Part shown: positions 1 through 12,700 of the stretch, one piece after another
Layout: each line of letters starts with the position of its first letter
Position numbering within the stretch: the first letter of the stretch is position 1
Assembly: GCA_023634235.1 (NCBI GenBank)
Contig: JAMKCF010000018.1
Span: 10,304,768 to 10,368,767 of the forward strand
Length of the DNA: 64,000 nucleotides
Reading direction: 5' to 3'
Origin: Pisaster brevispinus
Lineage: Eukaryota > Echinodermata > Asteroidea > Forcipulatida > Asteriidae
Made by a program: the position numbers and the translations under genes
The notes under the pieces: model-generated
Databases searched by the model: none
What the model was told of the DNA's origin: nothing
Seen by the model: only the letters and a program-made list of their open reading frames with translations

Positions 1-1182
1 CCACTCTCCACCACTCGACAGAAAAGTGGGTCCCCTGACGTCTCTATTGTTAACAGAGTCAAAATATGAGAATGAAACAGCCCAGCGTTTGTTTCAGAGC
101 TACCTTTCAGAAAGAGGTCTGGCTCCCTCCATGCACGGCTCAAATCTTACACCTCATGAGTCACTGGGTAATTTAACATTTTATGAGTGAACAAAACTTT
201 TTTCTCTCTTTATCTTTTCTTTTAACCCTGATGTTGTCCATGGCAATTTTGCCGGTTTGCGTGAAGTCAAATTTTACCCTGAAGCTATACGTTCTGGTCA
301 TTAATGCTAACGTGTTGAATTTTATACACACATGCGGAAAAACTGAGTGGAATAAATGAAGAGACAAAATCAGCCTACTTTTACATTAATTGTTTTTGGT
401 GCAGAGAATAACAATGTTTGAGAAGGAAAAACAGGCACAATATAACATGTTTGTTTGTTGTTGTTTCATAACAAATTACACAAACTTCCGCAGCACCATT
501 TTTCATTATGAAATCTCCCTTTTAATTCTCAGCGGTTCATTGACATCTATGTCTTGTCACTTTGTAATATAATTATTTCTCTTACGGATAAGGTTCCGGA
601 TATAAATAAAAGCCACAATTGACAGCATTGACATGGCGGAGTGGTCGAGTGAGCGTCATACCGTATGACGCATCGATTGATCGGGGGAACAAGTGAGCGT
701 TGAGAGGGTCGCATCGGGGTTTAGGGACCTCTAAACACCAAATGATCGGATGCTTGAGATGTTTGCCTACACATTGTTTAATACAATCTTGTCAGACCAC
801 AATCGCTTAAGACCTTACGCTTGATTTGGTGTTGGACAGCTTTCACTTGTAAATCAATGGTTTGGTAATCTTTGACACGGGGCAGTTTGAAATGTGATGC
901 CATGTAGTGATTAAAGAGATTATTATTTGGTTTTTTTCTGCTGCAACGAAATTCATACCCGTCCTCAAGATTTCAAAATACAACAGACAGATAATTGCAT
1001 GTTCACGTCATGTTCAAATGAAGAATTAGAGCAAATGATGTTGTGTCTGAAATTGTGTGCATGTTCTTATTTGGGCAGTGACGATTGTGATGGTCCTAAA
1101 ATAATATTTGAATTCTCAATTTTGAAAATATGTTAAACGGAAATCTTTCTCTAAAGGCCTTGTATTGATGATCTGGGTCAAC
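1..1182. other. Gene-free stretch
   Basis: AT-rich sequence with only short ORFs that lack splice or family support. A GC-richer patch near 631-720 has a faint tRNA box A look (gagtggtcgag) but no matching box B, so I make no RNA call. Confidence 0.5.
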
Positions 1183-1312
1183 TTCACAAAGCACTAAGAT
1201 TCATCTTAAGACGACTTGTTAGTAGTGATTTGTAATGTGACATTACAATTTTGCTTAGCAATTAAAAATGATTTAAAGTTAACATCAATCTTATCTTTTT
1301 TAAATCGGCCCA
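1183..1312 (+). repeat. Dispersed repeat family R4, copy 1
   Basis: Begins TTCACAAAGCACTAAGATTC, followed by CTTAAGACGA and TTTGCTTAGCAATTAA. The same order of words recurs near 14738-14870 and, inverted, near 5050-5122. I see the repetition; the family is unnamed. Confidence 0.55.
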
Positions 1313-1646
1313 GTAAATTAATCACATTGAAACTGTCTTCTATTCCAACAACACACTCTACAAGTGCATTCATTTTATAGTTCTAAATTTTCAAAAAGGA
1401 TTTTAAAATGTTAGATTTTCTCTTTTTTCAAAGTCTGGTAAAGCTTTTTGTCAGCGAGAATTGCTTTGGAATACCACCAGACTGCTTCCCAAATTACAGC
1501 CTGGATAATGCTGTTAGGCATTATAGTATATTCCACACATTCATCAAAAGTAATAAATAAATGACACTAAAGCAAGGAACCCAGCTGTATTCAGCTAAAA
1601 GCATTCCATATTGTCAAAGCAAATATTTGTATGCAAGTTAGCATGT

Positions 1647-2023
1647 TTAAAGGCAGGGTATAGTTTTGGTAAATGTCAAAGACCAGTATCCTCACTTGGT
1701 GTATCCCAATATATGCATACAATAACAAACCTGTTAAAATTTTGGCTTAGATGGTCATCGAATAATGAAAGAAAAATCACCCTAGTTGCATATAGCTTTG
1801 ACATTTAGAATTTATGCCTGAGAAAGGCTTCATGCTTGAAGCCTTTCTCAGAATACAAGTTTTTGTGAAAAATTACATCCTTCTCCAAAACTACAGTACT
1901 ATTAGGGTGTCGTTTCTAACAATGTTTTATAATATGAAAAGCTCCCCAGTGCTCTTACAAAGTAAGTTTTTTATGGTCATCAACCTGTGGAGTAATTACC
2001 AAAAGTACACCCTGCCTGTAAAG
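1647..2023 (+). mobile_element. MITE-like family R2, copy 1, with central hairpin
   Basis: The left end reads TTAAAGGCAGGGTATAGTTT and the right end is its inverted counterpart (ACCAAAAGTACACCCTGCC). The element is about 377 bp and noncoding. At its centre is a perfect 15-bp hairpin (1818-1832 with 1837-1851, loop TGCT). Copies at 2443-2828 and 15492-15822 share both ends and internal words, so this is a nonautonomous inverted-repeat element rather than a chance structure. No transposase or target duplication was identified. Confidence 0.7.
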
Positions 2024-2442
2024 AAGAACTGTGGCCCGCGAAAAGGCTGATACTGTTTGGTCTACGATGTCACTGTTCTTGTTTTGCCTTCATTTGTAAA
2101 CTTAAGCTCCTTATGTGCCAACCGAGGATCGACAGCTTGTCATTTTCTACGGCTGGAAGAATTCCATAAAGGCTCTTCATTTCGTTATGATACGAACCTG
2201 ACTTTGAAGAAAGATCTACCGTTTTATATTTTAACACTGTTTGAATTGTAAATGACTGACTATGGGGATAGTTGACTATAATTACCTCTCATCCAGATAT
2301 AGCTGGACTTCAACAGGACTAGGGCAAAGAGCGCCAAATCACCCAGGGATTAGATGAGACAAAACGAGTGGGAAAGATCTCCAAAGAAAGACAAATGTTT
2401 TGGTTTGAGGGGGAATCCAGTTATCAAAGATATCAGCTGCAC

Positions 2443-2828
2443 TTTAAAGGCAAAGTTTAATTTTGGTTTTGGAACGGTTCGATCGCTTTAATTCTACATA
2501 AATGTAGACATGAACAACAAAACTAACCTGTGGTTGCGTTTTTGAGCTATAACCCAAAATCCGGAGCGGTTATGTCCGTGTGAGAAGAATAATCCATAAT
2601 AGGAATACACAATCTGAGAAACGTATCTGACAGTATAACGTTTCTCAGATTCAAATTTTGGGGGATAAAAACTGATATTTTTTTACATAGGCCTAAACAA
2701 CATAACTTCGGAGTGAAACGATTCTCAAAATGCTTTATATTATTCAAAGCTGCTGTACTTCTACCCAGGTAAGTTTTTATTGCCATTAATTTTAAGAGTG
2801 ATTACCAAACGTATAACTTCCCTTTAAG
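2443..2828 (+). mobile_element. MITE-like family R2, copy 2
   Basis: Starts TTTAAAGGCAAAGTTTAATT and ends with inverted GATTACCAAACGTATAACTT then CCCTTTAAG. Its centre again holds a hairpin, here 14-bp arms at 2611-2624 and 2638-2651. The hairpin sequence differs from copy 1 except for the shared CTGAGAAA core, so the hairpin seems to be a conserved part of the element. Confidence 0.65.
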
Positions 2829-3383
2829 ATTTTTATATATTTTGTATGTCTACATTATGTAAACCTGTATCGCGTCCGTTTGACGGCGACTGACGTCGAT
2901 TGATGTTGATAAATTGCAAAGATGGTTAGCAGCCAGCCGGGGTTGTCTAACATTGGTGTGAGTGACAATTGATCGAATAATCTTCGCGAGGTAATTGCTA
3001 CTGGTGAGTGGTTACTTCCGGATTAACCGACAACCACCGTCAGTGTGAAACAGATGCATGCGGTTTATCCCTTCAATTTTTTCCTCACTAAGCCGTTTGT
3101 CTTTTCTTTCCCAGCGGTGCGTATTGACTCATGCTTCCCGAATGTAAACTTCACAGTGCCAGACGTTATTATTATTTTAAGGTTTTGGAGTGGAATGTCT
3201 CAATGTTGTTTAATTGATTTGATCTTGGAGGAAGTATTCAATACAGACACTTCACACATCGGTTGCGCTTCCTGAAATGTGAGTGCATCAACATGAAAGT
3301 CGATACCCATATTAGTAAAAGGCTCAAACTTCTCTTTCCTTTCATTTTTTATGTAACTCTACTCTTACACAAACTCTCACCCT

Positions 3384-3598
3384 ACACTAAAAAAAAAATT
3401 AAAAATTAAAACTCCCGGGCCTGGCCCAGTTCCAGGTCAATGTAATCCGGGATCTGTTTCAAAAATACCCCAAAATATGTCAAATTTACGCAGAATCCGA
3501 GCTAAGATCCTATTTTAACCAGTTTTAGGATCAGCCTGGAGAAGAAATGGGTCGACAGGTCCCCTGGGGCTCGGAAATGGGAGTTTGTAGAGTGTAGC
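3384..3598 (+). mobile_element. MITE-like family R1 (GGGTCA-rich), copy
   Basis: Bounded by ACACTAAAA...ACTCCCGGG on the left and GGGAGTTTGTAGAGTGTA on the right, which are inverted repeats. The interior has the family words GACCCAG, AAATGGGTC and GGTCCCCTGGG. At least a dozen related copies lie in this window. Confidence 0.6.
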
Positions 3599-3610
3599 CA
3601 TATCCATATT

Positions 3611-3842
3611 CCCTTAACCCAACCCTAAACCTATCCCTAACCCTAAACCTAGACCCAACCCTAATCTTATCCCTAACCGTAAACCTTAATCCAACACTAA
3701 CCCTATCCCTAACACTAAACCTAGAACGAATCTAACCCTATCCCTAACACTAAACCTCAATTCAACTAAAGATAACCCAACTCTTTCTTTAACACTAACC
3801 TTAAACCCAACCCTAAACATATCCCCAACACCAACCCTAACC
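3611..3842 (+). repeat. Degenerate interstitial telomere-like repeats (CCCTAA)n
   Basis: About 230 bp of imperfect CCCTAACCCTAAACCTA units, the complement of the animal telomere repeat TTAGGG. Units vary in sequence and spacing, so the tract is old. It directly follows an R1 element. Confidence 0.75.
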
Positions 3843-4683
3843 AGTCATTCAAATAAACTCAAAATTTAATAAATGGTTTCCAATCAAAGGTTAGGCATTG
3901 CACCATACAATACATTGGGCGGTCGTGTCAATATATTTTTTATATTTTATTTCTTTTTTTGTCATGGGGAAACTCTTCAGTGAAACACTGTTTTCAAATG
4001 TACCAAGCAATTACAAACATTCATCAATAAAGTAGAAAATTGTGCCAGACATTACACGTACAAGGATATAACAGAGTATTTAATTTGTCGCGTCACTCTG
4101 CAAATGGTTCCAACACCATGTGTTTGGTGAACACTTAGATTTGATGTGGCTTTTTACAAATAAAATTATTTCATGTTATTCTCTTACATATTACAACTCA
4201 TCACAACCCCGTTCCAACATTCATACCCCTCGTTCAACCCCGCCTACTCAAAACCCCATTCACAGTGCACACAACAGGTAGTTCACGCACGCGTGATCTG
4301 TTGGTTGTCATTGGCTCTTTCGGGTTCATCATTCGGGTCAAAGGTAAAAATTCCACGAAGCAATTATTCAGGAATATTTGAATGAAATAATACCTTTAAG
4401 TGGAAACACTTGCATTGTAATACAGGATGATGCACACTTGTTATCAATGTTGACATGAAGTGCCTTTTGGAGTACTTTGTGGATAGTTATGAGGGTGAAG
4501 CTATCACTGATAGTTATCATTGTACTGTGTAATACAGGGAACGTGAATTTCAACTTTGAGGGGGCAAAGTCGTTTTCATTTGGCAAAGGGCACATTACTC
4601 TTTATGATAGACTTTTGAAGGGGCATCGAGGCCCAGCAAAGGGGTCATGACCTCTGTGGGTTTAGATCAGTTATTATTCATAG

Positions 4684-4862
4684 TGAGTCAAGTTGACCCG
4701 GTTGGTGGTTAAACATGGATTTCAACTCGGAAACTGCGTCAGTTTGGTCCAATTCTGGGTAATTTTGACACATATTCCGGGTCAGCCTAACCTAGGAAGG
4801 AGTCAGTTACCAGAGAACCAAAAATCCAGGTCAATTCTGACCCCAAAGTTGTTAGCGTGTAC
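4684..4862. mobile_element. MITE-like family R1, degenerate copy
   Basis: Contains GTCAAGTTGACCCGG, CCGGGTCAGCCTAACC and CCAGGTCAATTCTGACCCC followed by GTTAGCGTGTA, in the family order. The left end is unclear. Confidence 0.45.
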
Positions 4863-5049
4863 GTACAGATCTTAAGGTCCGAAACCTCCAAAGTTTAAGT
4901 TTTGAGCTTTTCTTCAACCACAGGGTTAGCGTTTAGTTGAGGGTGTGCTTTGTGCAACAAAACATTTTCGGGTTTGACCCGGAAGCTGAGTCAAACATGC
5001 ACTGTTATTACTCAGGGGGTCCTGGAATGGATTTCACTGAGAGCCTAGG

Positions 5050-5122
5050 GTTAGTCTTAAGTGCGAATCAATCTTAGTTGCTAAGCAAAATGTTATGCCA
5101 TAGCTTTGTGAAATCGAACACT
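5050..5122 (-). repeat. Dispersed repeat family R4, inverted fragment
   Basis: Reads TTAGTTGCTAAGCAAAATGT then AGCTTTGTGAAAT, the reverse complement of words in the copies at 1183 and 14738. A fragment of R1 (GTCATGTTGACCCAAATATGGGTC) follows it at about 5147. Confidence 0.4.
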
Positions 5123-6262
5123 GGTCACTTTGTCTCCAAAAACAGGTCATGTTGACCCAAATATGGGTCTAGCCCATGGAACTCAAATCTGAGTCAGTCT
5201 GAACTCTTTACCAACTTCACTTCAAGAATTTGAATCACGATCGGGACATCAAAGGGGAAAACTGTTTAAAGAAGCAACACCTTTAAGTTGTGAATCATTT
5301 ATCGGTTCACTGCCTTAGCTGGAGGCGGTAAATGCATCTTATGTGCTATCCCTTTAAAAGTAAGGTACATTCAACTTGCTTGCCAAACAGTAATAAAAAG
5401 AGCATTCAATTCTCTCTATCAAAAAGGCCTAGGGTTATTTTTCTAACCCATAACTGTACCCGGGATTAATCCATTATGGACTGGTAAACAAGTCTATCGT
5501 AAAACCCAATGGGAATGACTGTATGGAAATGTCTCTCCCGAAATTATAAAAACGGCGTCTCAAAATAAAAAGACAAAACAAAAAGTGATGGAAAGATTTG
5601 TAACAATATTCTTCCCGTGCATATTGTTTTTGGATTGTATTGCCAAGAGCATTAACTTATTTTTGTCTCATGATAATCTATTTAATAAGATCGAGGTTGT
5701 GCTCAATTTATGTGTTGTATACTCTTTCTTTTGCAACTACTGTCTGCCCACCATAGAGAGTTTGTGGTTACACATAAAATATTAGAACGTTTGCTGAAAA
5801 CAAAGCTTTTGAATTAATGTTTAAGTCATGACTACAGCGAGAAAAATGGTGGTCTTAACAAATGGCTGGCATGTCAGGGGAATTTCTTGAATTTGTGTTC
5901 ACCTTTCAGGTTTTCCGTTCATGTTTAATTAAAGGTTACATCGTCAGTATGAATCATAACTTAGGGAGTGACTGAGTTTAAAACCTCTAGAATAAAAACA
6001 AAACACAAAAACACCGGCAAAAAAGAGGGGAAAAAACTCCAAACATTTAAAAAAAAAAAAAAAATACACAAACAACCCCCAAACAAAAATAAATAAATAA
6101 AATACAATAATAATTCTAATCACACAAAAAATTTACATGAAAACAACAAAGTAAAAATTGAAAACGAGGGAAGTAAAACCAAAACCATTCAATCCAACGA
6201 GGCTTAGATTATAAAACAACTAACGGGGAAAACATGTATAACCAAATTCAGAAGATTTTTTA

Positions 6263-6326
6263 CTTTAAATTTGTTTTAAGTTAACTCTATACAATTTTTA
6301 TAGATTTAACTTAAAACAAATTTAAA
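6263..6326. repeat. Inverted repeat, 21-bp arms
   Basis: CTTTAAATTTGTTTTAAGTTA at 6263-6283 is the exact reverse complement of 6306-6326, with a 22-bp AT-rich spacer. The surrounding 5990-6360 is A-rich with nothing coding. Confidence 0.7.
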
Positions 6327-7149
6327 GAGTAACAAATGTTTTTTTTTTTTACATTCTTGGATTCATACACAAATAGGGCTCAAATGGCATAACAAAACGA
6401 TTAAAATTAATCAGTCGATATTCCATCTAGATCAATTTAAAGCTCACACGATAAAACATTTCATGGATAGAGGCGAGTCCTGGGACTAAGAGCTTTAACA
6501 AATAGAGATGAACTAACAGATTCCTAATGGCAGGAGGAAGATTGTTTCAAATCAATTGGTCCAGCTACACTGACCAAGCTTCACAGAACCAAAGAAAGAT
6601 TCCAATTAAATCGACAAAAGATTTTCCTCCCAGATAGCTTGTGCATTCATCGCTCTTGAGGAAACCCGTAGAGTTCTGGTTGTTCGAAGTCTATAACATT
6701 GGGCGTTTTTACAATTATTAATTCGTCACTTGATTCTGGGTTCAGACCCTTGCACCAGCACAATTTGCCGTCGACCTAGTTCTGACAACCATCTCGTAGC
6801 AGCTTACTTCTGTTAACGAGCGTCGCTGTACTATCGCCACCATAAACTCTGTCATTTACACTTCAGTGTTGTCACCTCATCGTACCCAAATAGGCAGAAA
6901 TTCGCAATTAGGGCAATATTTAATAATCGTAATGATATCAATTCACCATCAGTAGGTGTTTTTTTGTACAACGATAGTGGGGGATACATTGATATAAGTG
7001 CACTAGTGAAAACACCTGTGCTTTTTTACATGATCGTTATTTGCGATTTGATTTGGTTGTTTTATTTAGCAAGTTCTTGATCACCTGAACCGGAGAAGAA
7101 TTATGGGCCCTCATTTATCTTTTACTTTTTGTTTTCATTAATTAAGTCC

Positions 7150-7347
7150 CATCAGGGTCTAATTTCACAGAGCTGCTTAAGCAGAAAATATTGTTTAAAC
7201 ATTTTCTGCTAGGGGAAAATAAGCGGGAAACCAGTTGCAGGTGGTACACGTGCCAAGGTATTTTGGCTGGTAACCTTATACTCTTGAGTATATTTGTTAT
7301 TGCGCTCAGCTACTTTTGTGCTTAAGCACCTTTATGAAACTGGGCCC
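7150..7347. mobile_element. MITE-like family R3
   Basis: Left end GGGTCTAATTTCACAGAGCT then GCTTAAGCA; the right end TGCTTAAGCACCTTTATGAAACTGGGCCC is its inverted counterpart. About 198 bp, noncoding. The GGGCCC..TTTCA..AAAG termini suggest a nonautonomous DNA element. Confidence 0.55.
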
Positions 7348-7639
7348 AGGTAAACACAATTTACCCAATTTATCACAGGCGCCAATACTTTAAAGGGATC
7401 ATCTTCTTTTGATAAAAAGTGAAATTGTTTGCAACTGGTCGTATCCGAATCGGCGGCTGCGGTGGCGGCTGCGGCTGTTACTATGGGCACCCATTTTCTT
7501 CAACATATATTATCGTCACGATCGAGCCACAGCCACTATTAATATAAATCTTGGAAGGCTGGGATGGGGGGGGGGGGGGAGTTGACGAACCAACACTTTT
7601 CCCTGGTCATTCCAAATGTAGACCTGGGAACAGAAGAGG

Positions 7640-7960
7640 TCCGCACAATGTATTGACTTGAAACACTATGTGGACTTACACAAGACGTCCACACGGTGTT
7701 TTCACCGATGTTGAAGAATATCTTTTTTTCTTAAGTGCACAGAAGAAATACATTTCCACAAAGTGTAAGTAACGCAGATGTGAAAACGTTACACACAAAA
7801 TGTGGATGTGAGAACAAAAGAGTTTTGACACAGTGTACATAATTGAAACACTATGTAGACCAACACACGTCCACATAGTGTTTTTACAGTGTTGAGGAAT
7901 ATGATTTTCCTTAAGTGCACTTAATAAACGAATGTTCACAGAGTGTGTTTAACACAGATG
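7640..7960. repeat. Tandem duplication of a ~185-bp unit
   Basis: Two diverged copies share GAAACACTATGT, ACGTCCACA, GTGTTTT, TTAAGTGCAC and CAGAGTGTG/CACAAAGTGTA. Each copy also contains its own inverted ACACTATGTGGAC / GTCCACATAGTGT arms. Short ORFs here are by-products of the repeat. Confidence 0.6.
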
Positions 7961-8548
7961 GGTGTTTAAGTTTGTATAAATTTCAAACCGGGACCTTTAA
8001 TAAAAGAGTACAATAGGGTCTCCGGTTGGGTAAAAGGTCCCCTGTTGGAAGTTGTGTACAATACCAATGGGAGCTGTTGTTAAACAGTTTAAGTCTAGAA
8101 AAACGAGGGACAATAGATATTATGCATTCACGTCATCCAACCGCCATCTTAGAGGTAAAATGGTGAAGATTTGTACGCGCGGCGCACAGGATTGGCCAGT
8201 GAACAACTTCCTTTTGACCTCTAGGCGAGGGCGCCCTACTGAAATGACGTCATGTGCATAAGGTCCCCGGTTGCAGGTGTTGACACGCTTGTGTGCGTAC
8301 ATGTGTGTGGGAGGGGACACTATTTAAACCTTCGCAATACGATGACAGGTCTGTGGGCAGTGTCAAATTTTTAAAATTTTGTTTTTTTACAATATAACAC
8401 GATTATTACGCAAACCTCCATTTCAGAAGGGTTAAAGATTTGCAAGTAATTTGGAAAGATTGATTTTATTCGCAGCAGGGACTTAATATTCAGTGTACTT
8501 CGTCATGGGAGGTAGAGTGAGTCTATTTGTAGTCATGCGTATTAATGC

Positions 8549-8589
8549 GAATGAATGAATGAATGAATGAATGAATGAATGAATGAATA
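8549..8589. repeat. (GAAT)n microsatellite
   Basis: About ten uninterrupted GAAT units. Confidence 0.9.
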
Positions 8590-9022
8590 GTACCCTCGTT
8601 TGATCAAACTTCTTCAGCCCATATTAATTTATCGTATGAGGGACACACACACCAGAATCAAAAACCTCTATGACACCAGTTTCCAGTGAACTACCGAGCC
8701 ATTTTTTTCTGGGTCTACGTGATCCATGTGAATTCGGATTCTGACTCATTTTGATTCAGGCTGTAAGTAACACAAACACAACGTGGGTGTTATGATCCGA
8801 GAGTTTAAGCAGTTCTGTACAATTCGAACACCGGATCCGGGTACGACGAGTCTTTAACACTCAAAAGGAGAATTACTAAGAACAGCAGATTTTACTTGCT
8901 ATGTCTGCTGCCACCTAGCGTTGTGAAATGGTCGTGTTGGTATTTTTGTCCGCATCAGACTGATTGATAGTTTGCTCGTTTCTGAAATGCAAATGTTTCT
9001 CTTTTCTCTTTTTCATCTACAG

Positions 9023-9081
9023 TTCACGGAAGCACATTGCCTTGGCTTAAAGAAAGCATTCAAAAACGTCAAGTGAAACAT
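9023..9081 (+). other. Candidate upstream exon of the microexon gene
   Basis: A 59-bp segment sits between a strong acceptor (TTTCTCTTTTTCATCTACAG) and the donor GTAAGC. Read with a two-base overhang it is open (HGSTLPWLKESIQKRQVKH); the other two frames hit stops. It could be coding or a 5' UTR exon, depending on which start the gene uses. See the candidate gene at 9640-22095. Confidence 0.4.
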
Positions 9082-9339
9082 GTAAGCCCGAATAATTAAT
9101 AATTAGCGGGGGTGGTGTTGGTTGCTAAATAATTCTAAAGCTTGCGAAAGACCACTGATTGGAATCAGTGGTGTATTGCTAAACATTTAGGTTTTTTATA
9201 TAAAATTAAATAAGGTGCAGCTACAGCTTCATTTGCTCAAGATACTCAACACAATGAATACAGCAAACTACAATTCCTACAGAAAACAATTCGAAGACAA
9301 AATTGAACAGAAATTATTTGTTTATAATTTTTTTATTTT

Positions 9340-9492
9340 TTTTTTTTTTTTTTGGGGGGGGTATCTTAGTTGATGCACAGCACCATACATTATGCACACC
9401 AAGCTGATGGTTATAGCGTCATACCTTTTGGTAAAAGCATGTTGCGTTATTTGCACCATGGAAATAAACAGTATACTATTGAACTGAATTAA
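9340..9492 (+). mobile_element. Possible LINE 3' tail
   Basis: A T/G homopolymer run is followed by about 120 bp ending ATGGAAATAAACAGTATACT then TTGAACTGAATTAAG. This resembles the 3' end of the LINE at 41955-41990 (GGAAATAAATGTTATATTGA). It is short and could be coincidence. Confidence 0.3.
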
Positions 9493-9639
9493 GTCGAACC
9501 CTTTTCCACCCTATACTTGATTGAGCTGTGCATGTTTCTTGCATACAAACTTATATCATGGGCACTCAGTAGACAGTGTTGCTACCCCATTTTAAATATT
9601 AAACCAAGTTGTTGAAAGGACTTTACATTTGTTAAACTG

Positions 9640-9702
9640 ATGAAGCATTTTGTTTCTTTCCTTTTCTTTACTATTTTTGCCTTCACCTCGATTCAGGATG
9701 TG
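9640..9702 (+). CDS. Microexon gene: putative first coding exon
   Basis: Encodes M-K-H followed by F/L/I-rich residues and ends GATGTG|GTAAGT in phase 0. The same bases make a good polypyrimidine tract ending ATTCAG|GATGTG, so the alternative is a 6-bp exon at 9697-9702 spliced from 9023-9081. Confidence 0.4.
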
Positions 9703-12700
9703 GTAAGTACCGATATTTCGAATCACTCATCTGTTGTTTGTTGTTTGTTTGATGCTGTTGGGTTTTTTTTTACTTGTTTTGCCGCAATTCGTTTTTTGTT
9801 TAATAAACCAATAGTTAGTTAATTACTTAATTGCCGAATGAAATTGGGTTATTTAATCATTATTTAATCGAATTTAAAAAAAAAGGCTTATGGTCATCCT
9901 AATGAAATGCAATGAACTTGTCCTTGTTTAAAAGGAAAAGAAACACTCTGGTTTCATTCGCCAAAAATTTTGAAAAAAAGACAATGTTGCCTTTATATTT
10001 TATTGTAAATTTGTTAAACCAATCCATAGATTGTACCGAGTCAACCTCGTAATGCATGCTATTATCCTGTCCTTGTCCGCTGCTGTTGTTTTGAAATATT
10101 GTCCCATTCTCTTGGGAACGGTACAAAAGTTATATTTACCCTTAACATCATAACATGACTATTTTTATTGTTTTGTTTACAGTCAGTTATCGTTCTCTAG
10201 TGAACATTTTTAATTGTAACCATACAAACTGTAAACCTGCTATACTTATTTCTGCTAAGAATAACCTGCTTAAGTCTCCCTGATACATTTTTAAAAATTG
10301 TCATTTAAACAGTGACATAGATGTGTTGTGTTGTTTTGAATTTAATTAGTTGAATATGTGTGCAATGCCACAATATTTCTAGTGACAGTATAGGGTTCAA
10401 ATGGCCAACTCAAAACGGAAATGAAAAAAGTTTGCATTTCTGAGATTGGCCTAGTGAAACAGGAAGCAAAGGTCATTTTCATCCGAGCCGGCAAGAGTTA
10501 GATTAAAACAAGCGGTTTCGGGAAAACCTTTGGGAATTCACTGATTCATAATCTTTAATTACAATATCGCTGTACATGATCATCGTTCACTTTGGATGAC
10601 CTACTTGTGAATCCCACCGCTGCCACCAAATACACTTGAGATCACATAACCTCGTTTGGAAAGGAGTTTTTCTTATTCTAAACCGTTGTTGTCGCGTATT
10701 TATTCAGTTTAGCTTTTACAAATCGGTTTTCAGGCTTTTAGAAATCCCACCGAAAAGGCACAAAAAATAATAAAATGTACATTTCATCTTTTAATTTATT
10801 CGGATAAAATACAGCAAGCAAATGGCAAAAATACATACACAACAACAGGAGGTAAAAAACAATGGAAAGAAATAAACCAAAATAGAACACAAGAAAGAAA
10901 AACTGTACAAAATTATCCAAGGATAGCCCAAAAAAGCCAATAACTTAGACTTATTTCCATTTAGGTCTACAAAAACACAATCAAATAAATAAGACCAAAA
11001 CAAATATTGTTTAATTTACAAGCAGTGACAAAGAATGGGGAATGCAGCCGCCGATCACTCATCAATTTCCTAAAGGTCTAGCTGGACAGGTTGATGGTCA
11101 AAGGACTTGCGTTCAAACTCGTTTCCTATAATACTGGCTGACAATAATGGCTGCCCTGCATTATCAGCATTAACTCCAAAGAAGAACTAGGATGCCGTAA
11201 TTATCTTGACATAATTACCTCGTGTAAAATTTGGGTTCACACTAATAACAATATTTTGTATCACCGTTAACTAATCTAAACACTGATTCTTTACAAAGTA
11301 TACAGCTTATTAAAGGTTGACAATAACATTGAAAGGTCACCGACTAGTTGACGTCATCTGAGGGCCCTGACAAGTTTAATCATATTGATTGCTAGTCATT
11401 TATCGACGTCTCACTACCCGATGCTGGACATCGATCAGGTTGAGCTTGGGGAGGGCAGATTGAAGAAGATTAATATCACTGTCAAAGTGTTTATATAACA
11501 TATTCATTGACAAAACAATTGACCAAAGTGGAAAACTTTGCGTGGGGTAGATAAGTATGGCTTAAGGTTTTATTTGGTATATCTTGGAAAATTGCTGAAG
11601 TAGTTATCACCCATAATGCTGTTCCTGATTATGATTTTCAGTTTTTTACTTTCATTTTTTATTCTATGTGCTGGAGTGAATTCTACTATTACACGCAGTT
11701 GGCAAAATGATGTGACGTGTTCGTCATATGTTGGATTTTTTTTATCGTACTTTACCGATGTTTTAGATGTTTCGTTTCGAAGTGCATTTATTTAAATCAC
11801 TGGTTCTCTTCCTCAATGTATTCAATGTATGCTTTATTTACCTCTTGGAAAAACTGGCTCCCTTATCAGTACGGATTCAAGCATGTTTAACACACCTGAT
11901 TTTAAAGCTTAATTACACGAGTGATCTTTGCAAAAGGAAATTCACTCGTCCAGTATTAATATATAATGTTCATTGCTTTTGGACAATGAAATTGTAAATT
12001 TGGGGTAAAATTTAACACAAACGTATGCCAGCTTTGAGGCTGGAAGTTGGTTCACACTGACACAGAGATGGGTTGGGCCCCATGTGACCTGGAATCCAGG
12101 TCAATTCTGAGCCGAGAGTCTTTAGAGTGAATATACCACCGAGCCAATCTAATCCTCTTTCACACGCCTAACAATCCAGTGTCCACTGCCTGCAAGAGTA
12201 TACAGTAAAAACCAATTTCTTCAATACTAATAAGGTGTCAAAGTCGACTCAGTTACTTTAGAGTGAACGCCAGAGAAAGTAATAATAAGTATAATCGCTA
12301 CTCGATAAAAGTCTGATAAAAAAAACCTACACTACCCTCGCAGCCGCGATCCTTTAAATCAAACAAATATTATCCGAACCGGTATGAAGATGAAATCTAG
12401 ATGTGAATGATATCGTGGATGCCCGCACTTTGAACACAGATGAAGTACACCGAAAATATATGACATGACTGATGTTGGCAATTTAACTGTCCGGTTATCT
12501 GTATCTCTTGGGTGGATAACAGTGCTGCTGCACACAATAATTGAGCACTGATATTACTTATATTTTTCAAACAGTTTTTTTAAATGTCAGTGTACGTTTT
12601 TATTTTAGCCACTGGATCGCCCAGCCTCCCAAAGCGCTACACTGGAATATGCGGTAGGAGGAAACGCTCACAATTGTGTTTGGATGGGGGACAAGTAACA

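Noticed and set aside
1818..1851. microRNA hairpin
   Set aside because: Arms are only 15 bp with a 4-base loop and the hairpin sits inside a MITE; too short for a pre-miRNA.
5585..5785. ORF with a signal-peptide-like start (MMERFVTIFFPCILFL)
   Set aside because: No donor site at a sensible position and no frame link to other exons.
11629..11793. Short ORF starting MIFSFLLSFFILCAG
   Set aside because: Signal-peptide-like but isolated, with no splice site or downstream domain. AT-rich DNA yields such ORFs by chance.
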